NCBI GenBank assembly: GCA_023475025.1
Contig: JAMCWB010000030.1
Coordinates: forward strand, 101,568 to 165,567
Length of the DNA: 64,000 nt
DNA from: Gammaproteobacteria bacterium
Lineage (GTDB): Bacteria; Pseudomonadota; Gammaproteobacteria; Pseudomonadales; Pseudomonadaceae
Direction of reading: 5' to 3'
Shown: positions 1 through 8,663 of the stretch, piece after piece
Position numbering within the stretch: position 1 is the first letter of the stretch
How the letters are laid out: each line of letters begins with the position of its first letter
Position numbers and translations under genes: made by a program
Notes under the pieces: model-generated
Told to the model about the DNA's origin: nothing
What the model saw: only the letters and a program-made list of their open reading frames with translations
Databases searched by the model: none

Positions 1-24
1 AGACGGGTCAGCCAGGAGATGAAA

Positions 25-1398
25 ATGAAAGCCTTGTACTCTATTGCATGTGGAACCCTCCTTGGTCTCGCGGGCGTGGCTCAAGCTACCGTCGATGCCG
101 ATCAAATCCCAAACCATGACCGTGGGTTAACCCTCTTCGGCAGTGATCAGGCGGGCAATCACGACGGAACAATACCACCCTATAGTGGTGGCCTGATTCA
201 GGCACCAGCCGACTTCAAACCCGATAGCGGATTCTGGACCAACCCATTCAAGAATGAAGAACCACTATTACGCATCGATGCGCAAAATGCTGATCAGTAT
301 GCAGACAGGTTGAGTGATGGCCAGCGTCATCTGCTGAAACAGTTCCCTACCTATCATCTCAACATCTACCCGACCCACCGGACCGCGGCCTACCCTACGC
401 ATGTACTTGAAGCCACCGCCCGCAACGCGGAGCAGTGCAATACCACCAAAGATAATCTGGCAGTCGAAACAGCATGCCGAGGCGGTCTGCCCTTTCCCGC
501 GCCGGCCAACGGCAACGAGGTCATGTGGAACCAGTTGCTTGGCTATATAGGGGATACGGCGATCCAGGCCCAGCACAACCGTTCATGGCGAATAGAGCGC
601 AACGGCGCCAGAATCATGACGGCCGACCAGTCGACCTTCAGTGAGCGTCCTTACTACCAGACAGGACTGGGTGACCGCGATCCTCAGATGTTCTGGCGGA
701 CCTACTCGATTACCCAGAGCCCTGCCCGCAAGGCCGGGGAGATCACCGGTGTGTTCGACTACCTGGACACTGTCAGCAAACCGCGACGGGCCTGGAGTTA
801 TACCACCGGCCAACGCAGGGTAAAGCTTGCCCCGGAATTTGCCTATGACACACCAGTGGCCAGCCTGGGTGGTGGACTCCTGTTCGATGAACTGTTTCTG
901 TTCTCCGGCAAGATGGATCGCTTTGACTTCCAGTACAAGGGCGTCAAGGAAATGTATATCCCCTATAACAACTATGACCTGTATACCCCCGTCGGCCAGT
1001 GCGACACCGAAGGGCAGTTCGTTGGTTCGCACATCAATCCCGCTTGTGAGCGCTTCGAACTGCATCGTGTCAGAGTCGTAGAAGCCACCCTCAAGCCCGG
1101 CATGCGGCATGCTTATTCAAAGAGGACCTATTACCTCGACGAGGATCTCAGCGGAGCGGGCATGTTCGACGCTTTTGACCAGAACGGCGACCTGCACCGT
1201 GCCCTCTTCAATACCATGATCCAACTCTATGATCATAAAATTCCATGGGCAGCCCGTAGTCATACCTACGATTTCAATAGAGGCATGCTTACCGTACTGG
1301 GTGATGCCTACACAGGCGGCTTCAAGGTCATGCCGGAACCACTCCCTGAGCGCCACCTGAACCCTGAGGCCATCACTGCACGGGAAACCGTGCGCTAA
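25..1398 (+). CDS. DUF1329 family periplasmic protein (paralogue 1 of 5)
   Basis: Exported protein of about 457 residues whose first ~22 residues form a signal peptide ending AQA. DUF1329 proteins are predicted LolA/LolB-like envelope proteins that usually accompany DUF1302 porin-like proteins; no reaction is established. Blocks shared with the other four copies here are HRTAAYP, CRGGLPFP, RRAWSY..GQRR, DELFLFSGKMDRFD and YSKRTYYLDED. The start at 25 is preferred over the in-frame ATG at 19 because AGGAG (14-18) abuts the first ATG but lies 6 bp from the second. Its promoter is outside the window. A GC-rich hairpin follows, then the fusion gene at 1468. Family call is firm; the role (hydrophobic substrate handling in the periplasm) is inference. 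Confidence 0.88.
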   Translation: MKALYSIACGTLLGLAGVAQATVDADQIPNHDRGLTLFGSDQAGNHDGTIPPYSGGLIQAPADFKPDSGFWTNPFKNEEPLLRIDAQNADQYADRLSDGQRHLLKQFPTYHLNIYPTHRTAAYPTHVLEATARNAEQCNTTKDNLAVETACRGGLPFPAPANGNEVMWNQLLGYIGDTAIQAQHNRSWRIERNGARIMTADQSTFSERPYYQTGLGDRDPQMFWRTYSITQSPARKAGEITGVFDYLDTVSKPRRAWSYTTGQRRVKLAPEFAYDTPVASLGGGLLFDELFLFSGKMDRFDFQYKGVKEMYIPYNNYDLYTPVGQCDTEGQFVGSHINPACERFELHRVRVVEATLKPGMRHAYSKRTYYLDEDLSGAGMFDAFDQNGDLHRALFNTMIQLYDHKIPWAARSHTYDFNRGMLTVLGDAYTGGFKVMPEPLPERHLNPEAITARETVR

Positions 1399-1405
1399 CC
1401 AGACT

Positions 1406-1436
1406 CCCCCCTCGCTTCAGGTCAAGTGAGGGGGGG
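1406..1436 (+). terminator. Strong GC hairpin between DUF1329 gene and fusion gene
   Basis: Stem of about 12 bp pairing 1406-1417 with 1424-1436 (six C with six G, then TC, a G-T wobble and CTT/AAG) and a 6-base loop. No U tract follows, so it may be an attenuator or an mRNA-stabilising processing hairpin rather than a full terminator. Confidence 0.4.
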
Positions 1437-1467
1437 ATGAGTCTTGCCACAACCGGAGGAATAAGAA

Positions 1468-2766
1468 ATGGAGCTGATAAAGATCATCGGCCATGCAGGG
1501 ATTTCCCTGGTAGCGGAAGCCGGCGGCAATTCCGACAACCAAGCGATACTGTTGCTGCACAACCATCAGCAAACCCGCCATGAGTGGGCACCGTTGGCCC
1601 GCCGTCTGATGCATACCGGATTCTACGTTGTATCACTCGACCTGCGCGGTCATGGCGATAGTGGCTGGAGTGAAGACTACTCTTTGTCCGCCCTGGCGGA
1701 TGACGTTCATGCCGTATTGCAGACGTTGCCAGGCAAGCCAGTCGTTATAGGCTCTGGACTGGGTGGCAAGGCTGCCTTGCTGGCCGCCAGCAGAGAAAGT
1801 CAGCGATCTGGCATGGATATCATCAGCGCCATGATCATGATCGATGTTCACAGCCGAAGTGACATGCGCCTCGACAAGCAAACGCTCTATCGGGGAGGCC
1901 GTGATCTCAAAAACCTTATTGACGAGCTGAGCAGCCATATAGGCGGTGCCAGCAATACATCCATGCTGCATAAGTATCTGCGTTTACGAACACCCGGTGT
2001 ATGGCACTGGCACAGCGACCCTGGTATCGAGTCGACAGCAGCCATCAGTACCTGGCCAGATATCGAACTGGAGCAGGCCACGGCTACCCTGGACATTCCA
2101 ATGCTGCTGGTTCAAGGCGATGAAAGAAAATGCTGGCTTGAGCAACTAGCCAAGACCATACCCGGAGTAACACTGCTCACACAGCCTGGGGCAAGGCAAT
2201 GGCTGAGCACTTCGGCGGAACTGGATGGGTTTGATCTCGTGACCCTGCGGTTTATTGAGAGTAGATGCGCTCCTATCCTGCCTGCCAGGGCTGATACCCG
2301 TCTATTGCGCCGCACACTTGGAGCGTTCGCCACCGGTGTCACTGTCATTACCACCACCGATGAGCATGGCAAGCCTGTCGGTCTTACTGCCAACTCGTTC
2401 ACCTCGGTCTCCCTGGACCCACCGCTGGTATTGTTCTGTCTTGACAAGCGTTCTGCCAGTCTAGAGATCTTCGAGAAGAGCCAAGCCTTCGGAATCAACG
2501 TACTGAATGCGGATCAGCAGGACATTTCACAGCGCTTTGCCAGCAGGAACGAAGACCGCTTCGCCGATACACCATGGGAAATGTGGGAGCTCAAAGTGCC
2601 CATTATCCAAAACACAGCGGCCAGTTTCGAGTGTGCAAAACACCACGTTGTCGATGCAGGTGATCACCTAATCTTCCTCGGTCGTGTCCATCATTCCTGG
2701 CTCGACTCCCAGCGTTCCCCGCTTCTGTACTTCCAGGGCAACTACCACCATGTGCAGCGCCATTGA
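1468..2766 (+). CDS. Alpha/beta-hydrolase-like domain fused to flavin reductase
   Basis: A 432-residue two-domain protein. Residues ~25-265 follow the alpha/beta-hydrolase pattern (SLDLRGHGDSG at ~56-66, strand-elbow region 92-100). Residues ~277-432 are a flavin reductase-like FMN-binding domain (LRRTLGAFATGVTVITT, LTANSFTSVSLDPPLVLFCL). Such reductases supply reduced flavin to two-component monooxygenases. In the hydrolase half the nucleophile elbow reads G95-S-G-L-G, with Gly at residue 97 where Ser is expected, and the usual GH-W histidine is Gln244, so the triad looks lost. RBS GGAGG sits just upstream. An AATAAGAA motif (1460-1467) between RBS and ATG fits Hfq/Crc control. No partner monooxygenase of the two-component type is seen nearby. 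Confidence 0.82.
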   Translation: MELIKIIGHAGISLVAEAGGNSDNQAILLLHNHQQTRHEWAPLARRLMHTGFYVVSLDLRGHGDSGWSEDYSLSALADDVHAVLQTLPGKPVVIGSGLGGKAALLAASRESQRSGMDIISAMIMIDVHSRSDMRLDKQTLYRGGRDLKNLIDELSSHIGGASNTSMLHKYLRLRTPGVWHWHSDPGIESTAAISTWPDIELEQATATLDIPMLLVQGDERKCWLEQLAKTIPGVTLLTQPGARQWLSTSAELDGFDLVTLRFIESRCAPILPARADTRLLRRTLGAFATGVTVITTTDEHGKPVGLTANSFTSVSLDPPLVLFCLDKRSASLEIFEKSQAFGINVLNADQQDISQRFASRNEDRFADTPWEMWELKVPIIQNTAASFECAKHHVVDAGDHLIFLGRVHHSWLDSQRSPLLYFQGNYHHVQRH

Positions 2767-2850
2767 CATATACCGGTCAGGCAGGGGCCTTGTCGTGCCT
2801 GCCGCCCCCTCCGCGCAACCACACGAAAACCAGCAACAAAGGACATCATC

Positions 2851-3198
2851 ATGAACGACAGCAAAAAGCTTGAGCACTTTCTCCACGCACAAGTGGAGCA
2901 CTGGAACAACGGCGACAAGGAAGGCTTCCTCGGCTGTTACCGCGACATAGCTAAAAACGGGCTTGATATCGAATATGTGGGTTACCCAAAGGCTGATCCA
3001 TGGGTAACGCTGAATGCCATGTGGGATCAGGAACGTGAAAAAATTCGCATCGATATCCTGGCCGCCATTGTTTCAGGCAACGAAGCGGCCTGTCACCATC
3101 GGAATAATCGTACTACCGGGGAACCAGCCACTCATACCATAGAGCTATACAAGTTTGAGAATGGTCACCTGAGCGCCCGTTATTTTATTGGCCGATAG
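2851..3198 (+). CDS. SnoaL-like (NTF2-fold) small protein
   Basis: A 115-residue cone-fold protein of the SnoaL/NTF2-like type: an N-terminal helix with HAQVEHWNNGDKEGF, then strands ending ELYKFENGHLSARYFIG. Such proteins act as isomerases, hydrolases, cyclases or only binding proteins, so no reaction can be assigned. It is clearly paralogous to the - strand protein at 10027-10380, sharing GLDIEY, SGNEAACHHRN or AGNEAACHHRN, and ELYKFE. It lies 84 bp after the fusion gene and probably in its transcription unit. An AAAGGA RBS precedes the ATG. Confidence 0.8.
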   Translation: MNDSKKLEHFLHAQVEHWNNGDKEGFLGCYRDIAKNGLDIEYVGYPKADPWVTLNAMWDQEREKIRIDILAAIVSGNEAACHHRNNRTTGEPATHTIELYKFENGHLSARYFIGR

Positions 3199-3217
3199 CG
3201 GCACGTCCCTTACTCCT

Positions 3218-3247
3218 CCTGCACTGCGGTATCAACCACAGTGCAGG
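3218..3247 (+). terminator. Hairpin after the SnoaL-like gene
   Basis: Perfect 9-bp inverted repeat, CCTGCACTG (3218-3226) against CAGTGCAGG (3239-3247), 12-base loop. No U run follows, so it is a weak or factor-dependent terminator at best. It closes the unit ending at 3198. Confidence 0.45.
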
Positions 3248-3309
3248 GCTTGAGGAGCATTGCAACCACCCCCTGCTCCCATTCGCGGGGCTCATCAGGC
3301 AATAAATAT

Positions 3310-3344
3310 ATTCTCCATACAAAATTCAGTTCTGAAATATGGAT
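3310..3344 (+). promoter_or_regulatory. Tandem palindrome regulatory element A
   Basis: Two 16-bp units 19 bp apart: 3310-3325 (ATTCT-N6-AAAAT) and 3329-3344 (GTTCT-N6-TGGAT). TGCTAACCT at 3360-3368, 15 bp downstream, can serve as an extended -10. The element is the main content of the 300-bp gap before the exporter gene at 3499. It matches five other elements in this window; this is the least perfect copy together with F. Confidence 0.6.
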
Positions 3345-3498
3345 TTAAATTGATCCCCCTGCTAACCTGCCTGTACCTACAGATTGAACAAGTAACAATG
3401 CCGCCCACAAATACCCCCATCGACAGCATGCGGATTACTGCCCGAAGCAAGCCAATCAATGCTGAATATTGATTGCCGATGCATCGGAGTTGTCATGT

Positions 3499-4737
3499 AT
3501 GAATAATTCTGGACGCGCGTCATTTTTTCCTGGCTGGCTGTTCTTACTGGCAATGTTGACGGCACTGTCCCCGCTGTCCGTTGATTTGTATCTACCGGCT
3601 TTCCCGGAGATTGCCCAGAGTCTGGATGTCGAGTCATCGGATGTGCAGATAACCTTGGCCATCTTTCTCCTGGGCATGTCCCTCGGCCAGCTTCTCTATG
3701 GCCCGCTGAGTGACCGCTACGGACGCAAGCCCCCTCTGTATTTCGGGCTCACACTGTTCATTCTGGCTTCCCTTGTCTGCATGCTGGCCAACGATCTGGC
3801 AACGCTGACGGTAGCCCGTTTTTTTCAAGCCCTGGGTGGTGGAGCAGGTGTGGTCATCAGTCGCGCAGTGATTCGCGATCGCACCACTACGACCCAGGCA
3901 GCCTGGGCTTTCTCGATGCTGATGCTGGCTCTTGGGCTCGCGCCGATTCTCGGGCCGGTACTCGGTAGCATGCTTCTGCCCCTCGTAGGCTGGCGCGGAA
4001 TCTTTGCCATACTGGCGGGCGCTGGCATGCTGCTTATTCTGAGCATGCACTTCACCATGCGTGAAACCCTGTCCAGGCATACCTCAGAGCGTCTCGGGCT
4101 GAAGGGTACCTTGAGCCGCTACGGCGATTTGCTCTGCGACCGCCAGTTCATGCTGTATGTACTGATCGGCTCGCTGCCATTCGGAGGCATGTTTGCCTAT
4201 GTCGCCGGCTCACCCTATGTGATTATCGAACTTCACGCCGTGCCGGCGGAACAGTTCGGATGGTTCTTCGGTGTGAATGCCTTTGGCATGATCGCCGGAT
4301 CGCAACTCAATGCCAGACTAGTATCCAGATTCGGGCCCGCCTCTCTGCTGAAATACATTCTTTGGCTACCCGTTCTGGCTGCAACGATTGGTTTCGTCGC
4401 AACGCTTCTAGGTATGGCCTCCCTGCCCCTGCTGATGCTCTGCTTTTTCATCTACATGACATCAATGGGCTTATTGACTCCCAATGCCGTGGCGCTAGCC
4501 ATGGCCAGTCAGGGCCACCGCGCAGGATCCGCCTCAGCCATTATGGGGTCCATTCAGTTTCTCTTCGGCACGCTGGGTGCCATCGCAGTGAGTGTCTGGA
4601 CCATGCCCAGCGCCATTCCACTGACCGGCGTCATGTTGTTTCTGGCAGGTGGCAGTCTGCTGATTCATCAGTTCGGTCATCAGCACAACATGCTCGTGCT
4701 GCAAGAGGCAGACCTTGAAGAATTGGCACAGAAGTAA
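3499..4737 (+). CDS. Bcr/CflA-type MFS drug or solute exporter
   Basis: A 412-residue inner-membrane protein with 12 predicted hydrophobic segments. The N-terminus LSPLSVDLYLPAFPEIAQSL and the loop GPLSDRYGRKP (MFS motif A) place it in the Bcr/CflA subfamily of proton-coupled exporters. The ATG at 3499 is chosen because GGAG (3486-3489) lies 9 bp upstream; the longer frame from 3469 would begin with TTG and put that RBS inside the gene. It is preceded by regulatory element A, so it is probably co-regulated with the DUF1329/DUF1302/MDR genes and may expel a toxic substrate or intermediate. Confidence 0.88.
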   Translation: MNNSGRASFFPGWLFLLAMLTALSPLSVDLYLPAFPEIAQSLDVESSDVQITLAIFLLGMSLGQLLYGPLSDRYGRKPPLYFGLTLFILASLVCMLANDLATLTVARFFQALGGGAGVVISRAVIRDRTTTTQAAWAFSMLMLALGLAPILGPVLGSMLLPLVGWRGIFAILAGAGMLLILSMHFTMRETLSRHTSERLGLKGTLSRYGDLLCDRQFMLYVLIGSLPFGGMFAYVAGSPYVIIELHAVPAEQFGWFFGVNAFGMIAGSQLNARLVSRFGPASLLKYILWLPVLAATIGFVATLLGMASLPLLMLCFFIYMTSMGLLTPNAVALAMASQGHRAGSASAIMGSIQFLFGTLGAIAVSVWTMPSAIPLTGVMLFLAGGSLLIHQFGHQHNMLVLQEADLEELAQK

Positions 4738-4807
4738 TCTGACGAAAGGGTACAGTCAACCGCCACAGCCGGTATTGTTCTCTTCTTGCGGTACTCGATG
4801 AGCGTTT

Positions 4808-4828
4808 CGTTTTACTCCAGGTAAAACG
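4808..4828. promoter_or_regulatory. 21-bp perfect palindrome, operator candidate (copy 1)
   Basis: CGTTTTAC-N5-GTAAAACG with an 8-bp perfect arm on each side. The same arms with the same 5-bp centre recur at 13621-13641. Both copies lie upstream of a DUF1329 gene that also carries the tandem element. Size and symmetry fit a dimeric HTH repressor such as TetR type. Confidence 0.55.
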
Positions 4829-4973
4829 ATTATTTCCTGCCATTCCAGGCTGTCCGTCGGCGCGGCTACGCTGCCTATTCCAGCCTACAACCCCCATCAA
4901 TACTGGCCATACGGAAAAACCACAGCAGCAGTTGATCACCTGCAACAACCAATAAAACCTATGAATCACATAA

Positions 4974-5008
4974 ATTCTTCAATAAGAATTCAATTCTGCA
5001 TAATGGAT
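4974..5008 (+). promoter_or_regulatory. Tandem palindrome regulatory element B with -10 region
   Basis: Units 4974-4989 (ATTCT-N6-AGAAT, perfect arms) and 4993-5008 (ATTCT-N6-TGGAT), 19 bp apart. TGCTAGGTT at 5024-5032 is a plausible extended -10. The 552-bp gap 4738-5289 holds, in order, the 21-bp palindrome, this element, a possible 43-codon leader ORF and two AACAATAA motifs. Confidence 0.68.
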
Positions 5009-5109
5009 TTGGTGAGCCTGCTCTGCTAGGTTTGATCTCACCGGATGGCAGAACCAAAGCATCGTTTTTCAGCAGACCATCCAATAACAAAAACAAAAGG
5101 TTGTATTGA

Positions 5110-5241
5110 ATGAACACTCACAACATGTCATCAGACGGCCACCCACCCCGCGCAGGTTACAGCAGCGAAGCGTATTGCCGTTTCGCCATCCCATGTCTTC
5201 TCCAAACACATGCATGCACTGATCAGCTAGTGACGACCTGA
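5110..5241 (+). CDS. Possible leader ORF, 43 codons
   Basis: An ATG preceded by AAAAGG (5095-5100, 9 bp spacing) opens a 43-codon frame ending at 5241, inside the long 5' leader of the DUF1329 gene at 5290. The peptide (MNTHNMSSDGHPPRAG at its start) shows no family. A similarly placed frame with the same A-rich RBS context precedes the DUF1329 gene at 14085. It may be a regulatory leader peptide or chance. Confidence 0.3.
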   Translation: MNTHNMSSDGHPPRAGYSSEAYCRFAIPCLLQTHACTDQLVTT

Positions 5242-5264
5242 AGATCAAATAGAAAAGCCGTTCC

Positions 5265-5290
5265 AACAATAAATAAACGGAGAACAATAA
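5265..5290 (+). promoter_or_regulatory. Paired AACAATAA motifs at DUF1329 start (Hfq/Crc-type)
   Basis: AACAATAA at 5265-5272 and again at 5283-5290, the second touching the start codon and flanking the RBS ACGGAG. AAnAAnAA runs at the translation start are the known Hfq/Crc target in Pseudomonas catabolite repression. Presence is seen; function is inference. Confidence 0.5.
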
Positions 5291-6657
5291 TGATGAAACG
5301 TCGACTCATCCTATGCACCGCACTCACGTCACTATCTGCCTCTTCGCTGGCAGCCGTCAGCCCGCAGGAAGCTGAAGAGCTGGGTAAAAGCCTGACTCCC
5401 TGGGGTGCGACAAAAGCTGGCAATAGCGAGGGCACTATTCCCGCCTATACCGGCGGCCTGCGTACCGCGCCAGAAGGGTTCGAATCCGGTACCGGTTTCT
5501 GGATTGATCCTTACAAGGATGAGGAACCACTGTTTCGTATTGACGCCAGCAATCTGGAGGAATACGCGGATAAACTCAGCGAGGGTCAAAAACAGCTGCT
5601 GCGAAATCATCCAGGCTATTACCTAGATATTTTTCCCAGCCACCGTACTGCTGCTTACCCCCAGGAAGTGGTGGATGCGACTCTGCGTAATGCCACTGAA
5701 TGCCACATCAAGCAGGACGGTCTTGCCGTCGACCCATCCTGTCGGGGAGGACTGCCATTTCCCATACCCAAGTCAGGCAACGAGGTCATATGGAACCAGC
5801 AACTGCGATACAAAATCGGCTCAGGGTACTCGACCACATCCGCTTCCAATAGCTGGATCATCCACGCCAACGGCAGCGTAACCAAAGCCGCAGAACAACA
5901 AACCTTTGAAGAAATGCCCTACTACCAGGTCAATCAAAGTGATCGCAATCCAGAGATGTATGCCCGAGTCTTCTCCCTCAACAAGTTCCCTGCCCGGCGG
6001 GCTGGAGAAGTCACCATTCTGGCGGACTATCTGGACCCGACGAGACAACCCCGCAGAGCCTGGAGTTACTCACCAGGACAGCGGCGGATAAAACTGGCGC
6101 CAGAGTTTGCCTTTGACACCCCCGTAGCGAGCCAGGGGGGGGTGACCCTGTTTGATGAATTGCAGATGTTCTCCGGCAGCCAGGAACGCTTTGATTACAA
6201 GCTGGTTGGGAAGAAAGAGATGTTCATTCCCTACAACGCCTACAACTTCTATTTCGACTGCAAGCAGGATGAGCAATTTCTCAGGCACCACGTCAATCCG
6301 GACTGTGAGCGCTGGGAGCTACACCGCGTCTGGGTGGTGGAAGCCACGCTCAAACCAGGCAGCAGACATGTATATAGCAAGCGTACCTACTACCTTGATG
6401 AAGACACCTTTGGTGTCGGCTTGTATGACGCTTGGGATCAGCATGGCGAGCTTTATCGCGCCATGTTCCTCAGCGGCGTACAGCTCTATGACCTGGACAT
6501 TCCCTACAACGTGAAGAACGTCATCTATGACTTCAACAAGGGAATGTACGGCGTCATCAACGATGGCTTGAATGGTGGCTACAAGTTCTTCGACACGCCT
6601 CTGCCAGAAAGAAACATGGCACCAGAGGCCATCGTTTCACGCCACAGCCAGCGATAA
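5290..6657 (+). CDS. DUF1329 family periplasmic protein (paralogue 2 of 5)
   Basis: A 455-residue exported protein; signal peptide ~1-22 (ends SLAA before VSPQEAEELG). It carries all family blocks: SHRTAAYPQEV, CRGGLPFPIPKSGNEVIWN, RRAWSYSPGQRR, LFDELQMFSG, HRVWVVEATLKPG and YSKRTYYLDED. CGGAG precedes the ATG-ATG start by 7 or 10 bp. Upstream are element B, the 21-bp palindrome and two Hfq/Crc-type motifs, so this is one of the most heavily regulated genes in the window. It probably heads the unit running through 6725-9950. Role is inferred as periplasmic handling of a hydrophobic compound. Confidence 0.9.
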   Translation: MMKRRLILCTALTSLSASSLAAVSPQEAEELGKSLTPWGATKAGNSEGTIPAYTGGLRTAPEGFESGTGFWIDPYKDEEPLFRIDASNLEEYADKLSEGQKQLLRNHPGYYLDIFPSHRTAAYPQEVVDATLRNATECHIKQDGLAVDPSCRGGLPFPIPKSGNEVIWNQQLRYKIGSGYSTTSASNSWIIHANGSVTKAAEQQTFEEMPYYQVNQSDRNPEMYARVFSLNKFPARRAGEVTILADYLDPTRQPRRAWSYSPGQRRIKLAPEFAFDTPVASQGGVTLFDELQMFSGSQERFDYKLVGKKEMFIPYNAYNFYFDCKQDEQFLRHHVNPDCERWELHRVWVVEATLKPGSRHVYSKRTYYLDEDTFGVGLYDAWDQHGELYRAMFLSGVQLYDLDIPYNVKNVIYDFNKGMYGVINDGLNGGYKFFDTPLPERNMAPEAIVSRHSQR

Positions 6658-6724
6658 CACCATCCCCCGCAGGCTGACGTCCCGATGGACAACGGCCCTG
6701 CAACCGACAAACGAAGAGGACATC

Positions 6725-7756
6725 ATGCGGACATTCACAACAGTTCCAGAACGCGGAGACTTCGGCTTCCAGCAACTGGTGGGCCCACACAAGGTAAGCG
6801 GTCCTGCCATGGCCGGATTGCGTGGTTTCTTTGGCTTGCATCTGAGCAAAAGCTCACCATTCGGCTCAGTGCGGGATGAAGAGGGAAATATTTACTCTTT
6901 CGTGCGCTCACTGCTGGCGCCCAACGGCACACCCAACCCGACCAAATTCATATACCAAAGCAACCATATCGACGGGCAGCACCTGCGCATGGACCATGAG
7001 CGCATGGCGGCGCAGGCCGCCACTCAGATTCCAGTGCAAACCCTGGAAGGCGACGTGGTGCGCTGGAGCAGCCAGCCGGATGAGCCCGGCAATCCATGGG
7101 AAATCACCGCCTCCAGTGAGCGTCTGACGTGGAAGGAAGAGGGCCTTTTTGAACTGGAAGGCAAGTTGATCGGCTCCGGATTGCAGTGGTATTTGCCCGG
7201 GGTGGAGTGGGGCACTTTCTATGTTTCCCAGTTGTGGGATATATCCGGCATCTGTGAGGGCCGTCCGGTCAAGGGAGCCATGGCGCTGGACCAGTTCTAC
7301 ATGGCTGAAGGCGGCGCTATCCACTTCAAGAAGGATCTGGTGGTCAACAACAAGATGCACGTCATCTGGTGGTCTTTCGTAAGCATTTACAAGGATGGTA
7401 GCTGGGACGCTGGGTCCTTCATGGTCGGCCATGATCACCTTGGTTACGCAATTTTCATGAATGAAAAAGGCGACATACGCACGACAACGGATATCGAAGG
7501 CCTGGCGGTTCACAAGGACGGTAGTTATTTCCTGGAATCGGCTCGCATCGTTCTTGACGGGGAGGAAGAGTGGGAGTTTCTGCCCGACCCCAAAGGCGAA
7601 ATGATCGACTTTGTTGGTGGCTTCCCGATTACCGCACAGCAGGAAGGCCGCTGGCGCCGGGTCGGCGATACCCGAGAGCCCGATCGCTGGCTGGCCTGGG
7701 GTGAGTCGGACCGCCGTAATGGTTCTGCTCGCAACGTACGCGGCGCGGACCTCTGA
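6725..7756 (+). CDS. CrtC/AttH-like (lipocalin-type) protein of unknown function
   Basis: A 343-residue soluble protein with no signal peptide. The ATG at 6725 follows AGAGG by about 6 bp; the longer open frame from 6572 overlaps the preceding gene and is rejected. Long beta-rich stretches with HVIWWSFVSIYKDGSWDAG, GHDHLGYAIF and a tail rich in W/R recall the hydroxyneurosporene hydratase (CrtC)/AttH group, which binds or hydrates lipophilic substrates. The similarity is by pattern only. It sits 67 bp after a DUF1329 gene and is closed by a hairpin at 7771. Confidence 0.5.
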   Translation: MRTFTTVPERGDFGFQQLVGPHKVSGPAMAGLRGFFGLHLSKSSPFGSVRDEEGNIYSFVRSLLAPNGTPNPTKFIYQSNHIDGQHLRMDHERMAAQAATQIPVQTLEGDVVRWSSQPDEPGNPWEITASSERLTWKEEGLFELEGKLIGSGLQWYLPGVEWGTFYVSQLWDISGICEGRPVKGAMALDQFYMAEGGAIHFKKDLVVNNKMHVIWWSFVSIYKDGSWDAGSFMVGHDHLGYAIFMNEKGDIRTTTDIEGLAVHKDGSYFLESARIVLDGEEEWEFLPDPKGEMIDFVGGFPITAQQEGRWRRVGDTREPDRWLAWGESDRRNGSARNVRGADL

Positions 7757-7770
7757 GACCAACCGCTCAA

Positions 7771-7795
7771 GCCTGCCTACATGCGGGCAGGCTTT
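7771..7795 (+). terminator. Hairpin after the CrtC/AttH-like gene
   Basis: GCCTGCC (7771-7777) pairs with GGCAGGC (7786-7792), 8-base loop, followed by TTTC. A short U run makes it a moderate intrinsic terminator or attenuator before the SDR gene. Confidence 0.5.
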
Positions 7796-7825
7796 CTGAC
7801 TCAGACGAGAAGGATACCTTGCTCG

Positions 7826-8614
7826 ATGAAATTCAAAGATAAAGTGGTTCTGGTCACAGGCGCAGGACGCGGCATGGGCAGGGCCATCGCCCTGGCCTAT
7901 GCCCGGGAAGGCGCCAATGTGGTTGTATCGGCCCGCACCCCGAAATACGGTCAGGAGACAGTCGCGCAGATACAAGCTCTGCACCGGCAAGCGCTGCTCG
8001 TCCAAGGCGATGTCGCTGACCGGGCGGCAATCAAATCCATGATTGAAGGGGCCATCGACGGTTTCGGCAAACTCGATATCTTGGTTCATTGCGCCGCCGA
8101 TACAGCCCATGGGTTGATAACCGAGATGGCGGATGAAACGTTCGATCATCTGGTGCGCAGCAATATCCAATCATTGTTCTGGCTGGCCAAGGATGCCGCG
8201 CCACACCTGAGCCAAGCCGAGGACAAAGGCCGAATCCTGTTTATCTCCTCGGGTGAAGCAAACCGGAAATATACCCCTACCCTTATACCTTACGGCTCCA
8301 GCAAGGCCTTCATGAATGCCTTTGCCCGCGGCCTTGCGGTTGAGTTTGGCGCACTGAATATCCTGGTCAACGTGATCGAGCCCGGCCTGATCGGGACGGA
8401 TCACATGCTGAGTACGCTGGGGGATAAGCTGCCTCATCAGTTGGCCAGGCACTTTCCCGTGCCTCGTCTGGGGGAGTCCGACGATATCGCGGCGGCAGTC
8501 CTGTTCTTGACCTCGAGCGAAGCAAGTTACATCACTGGTACCTCTCTGCTGGTTGACGGCGGAGCAACCATGGTCGCTTTACCTAAAGTGGCAGAAATGC
8601 TCAAAGAGCAGTAG
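7826..8614 (+). CDS. Short-chain dehydrogenase/reductase
   Basis: A 262-residue classical SDR. Cofactor motif TGAGRGMG near residue 12, active-site Ser in ISSGEANRKYTP, and PYGSSKAFMN giving the YxxxK pair, so the catalytic residues are intact. It likely oxidises an alcohol or reduces a ketone with NAD(P). The ATG at 7826 is preferred (AGAAGGA upstream); a longer frame from 7781 runs through the preceding hairpin. It is followed after 49 bp by an MFS carrier, an arrangement repeated at 22499-24645. Confidence 0.88.
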   Translation: MKFKDKVVLVTGAGRGMGRAIALAYAREGANVVVSARTPKYGQETVAQIQALHRQALLVQGDVADRAAIKSMIEGAIDGFGKLDILVHCAADTAHGLITEMADETFDHLVRSNIQSLFWLAKDAAPHLSQAEDKGRILFISSGEANRKYTPTLIPYGSSKAFMNAFARGLAVEFGALNILVNVIEPGLIGTDHMLSTLGDKLPHQLARHFPVPRLGESDDIAAAVLFLTSSEASYITGTSLLVDGGATMVALPKVAEMLKEQ

Positions 8615-8625
8615 CAACTTACCTT

Positions 8626-8644
8626 GCACCTGGCTTTCAGGTGC
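8626..8644 (+). other. Small hairpin before the MFS gene
   Basis: GCACCTG (8626-8632) pairs with CAGGTGC (8638-8644). It overlaps a 15-base string CAACTTACCTTGCAC that also occurs near 23367-23381, upstream of the second MFS gene. No U tract. Confidence 0.35.
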
Positions 8645-8663
8645 ATGTGCTGCAGGAGAAGTC

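Noticed and set aside
6908..8170. A 420-codon open frame on the - strand across the CrtC/AttH-like and SDR genes
   Set aside because: It is antisense to two well-supported genes, has no family signature and no RBS. High-GC codon use creates such shadows.
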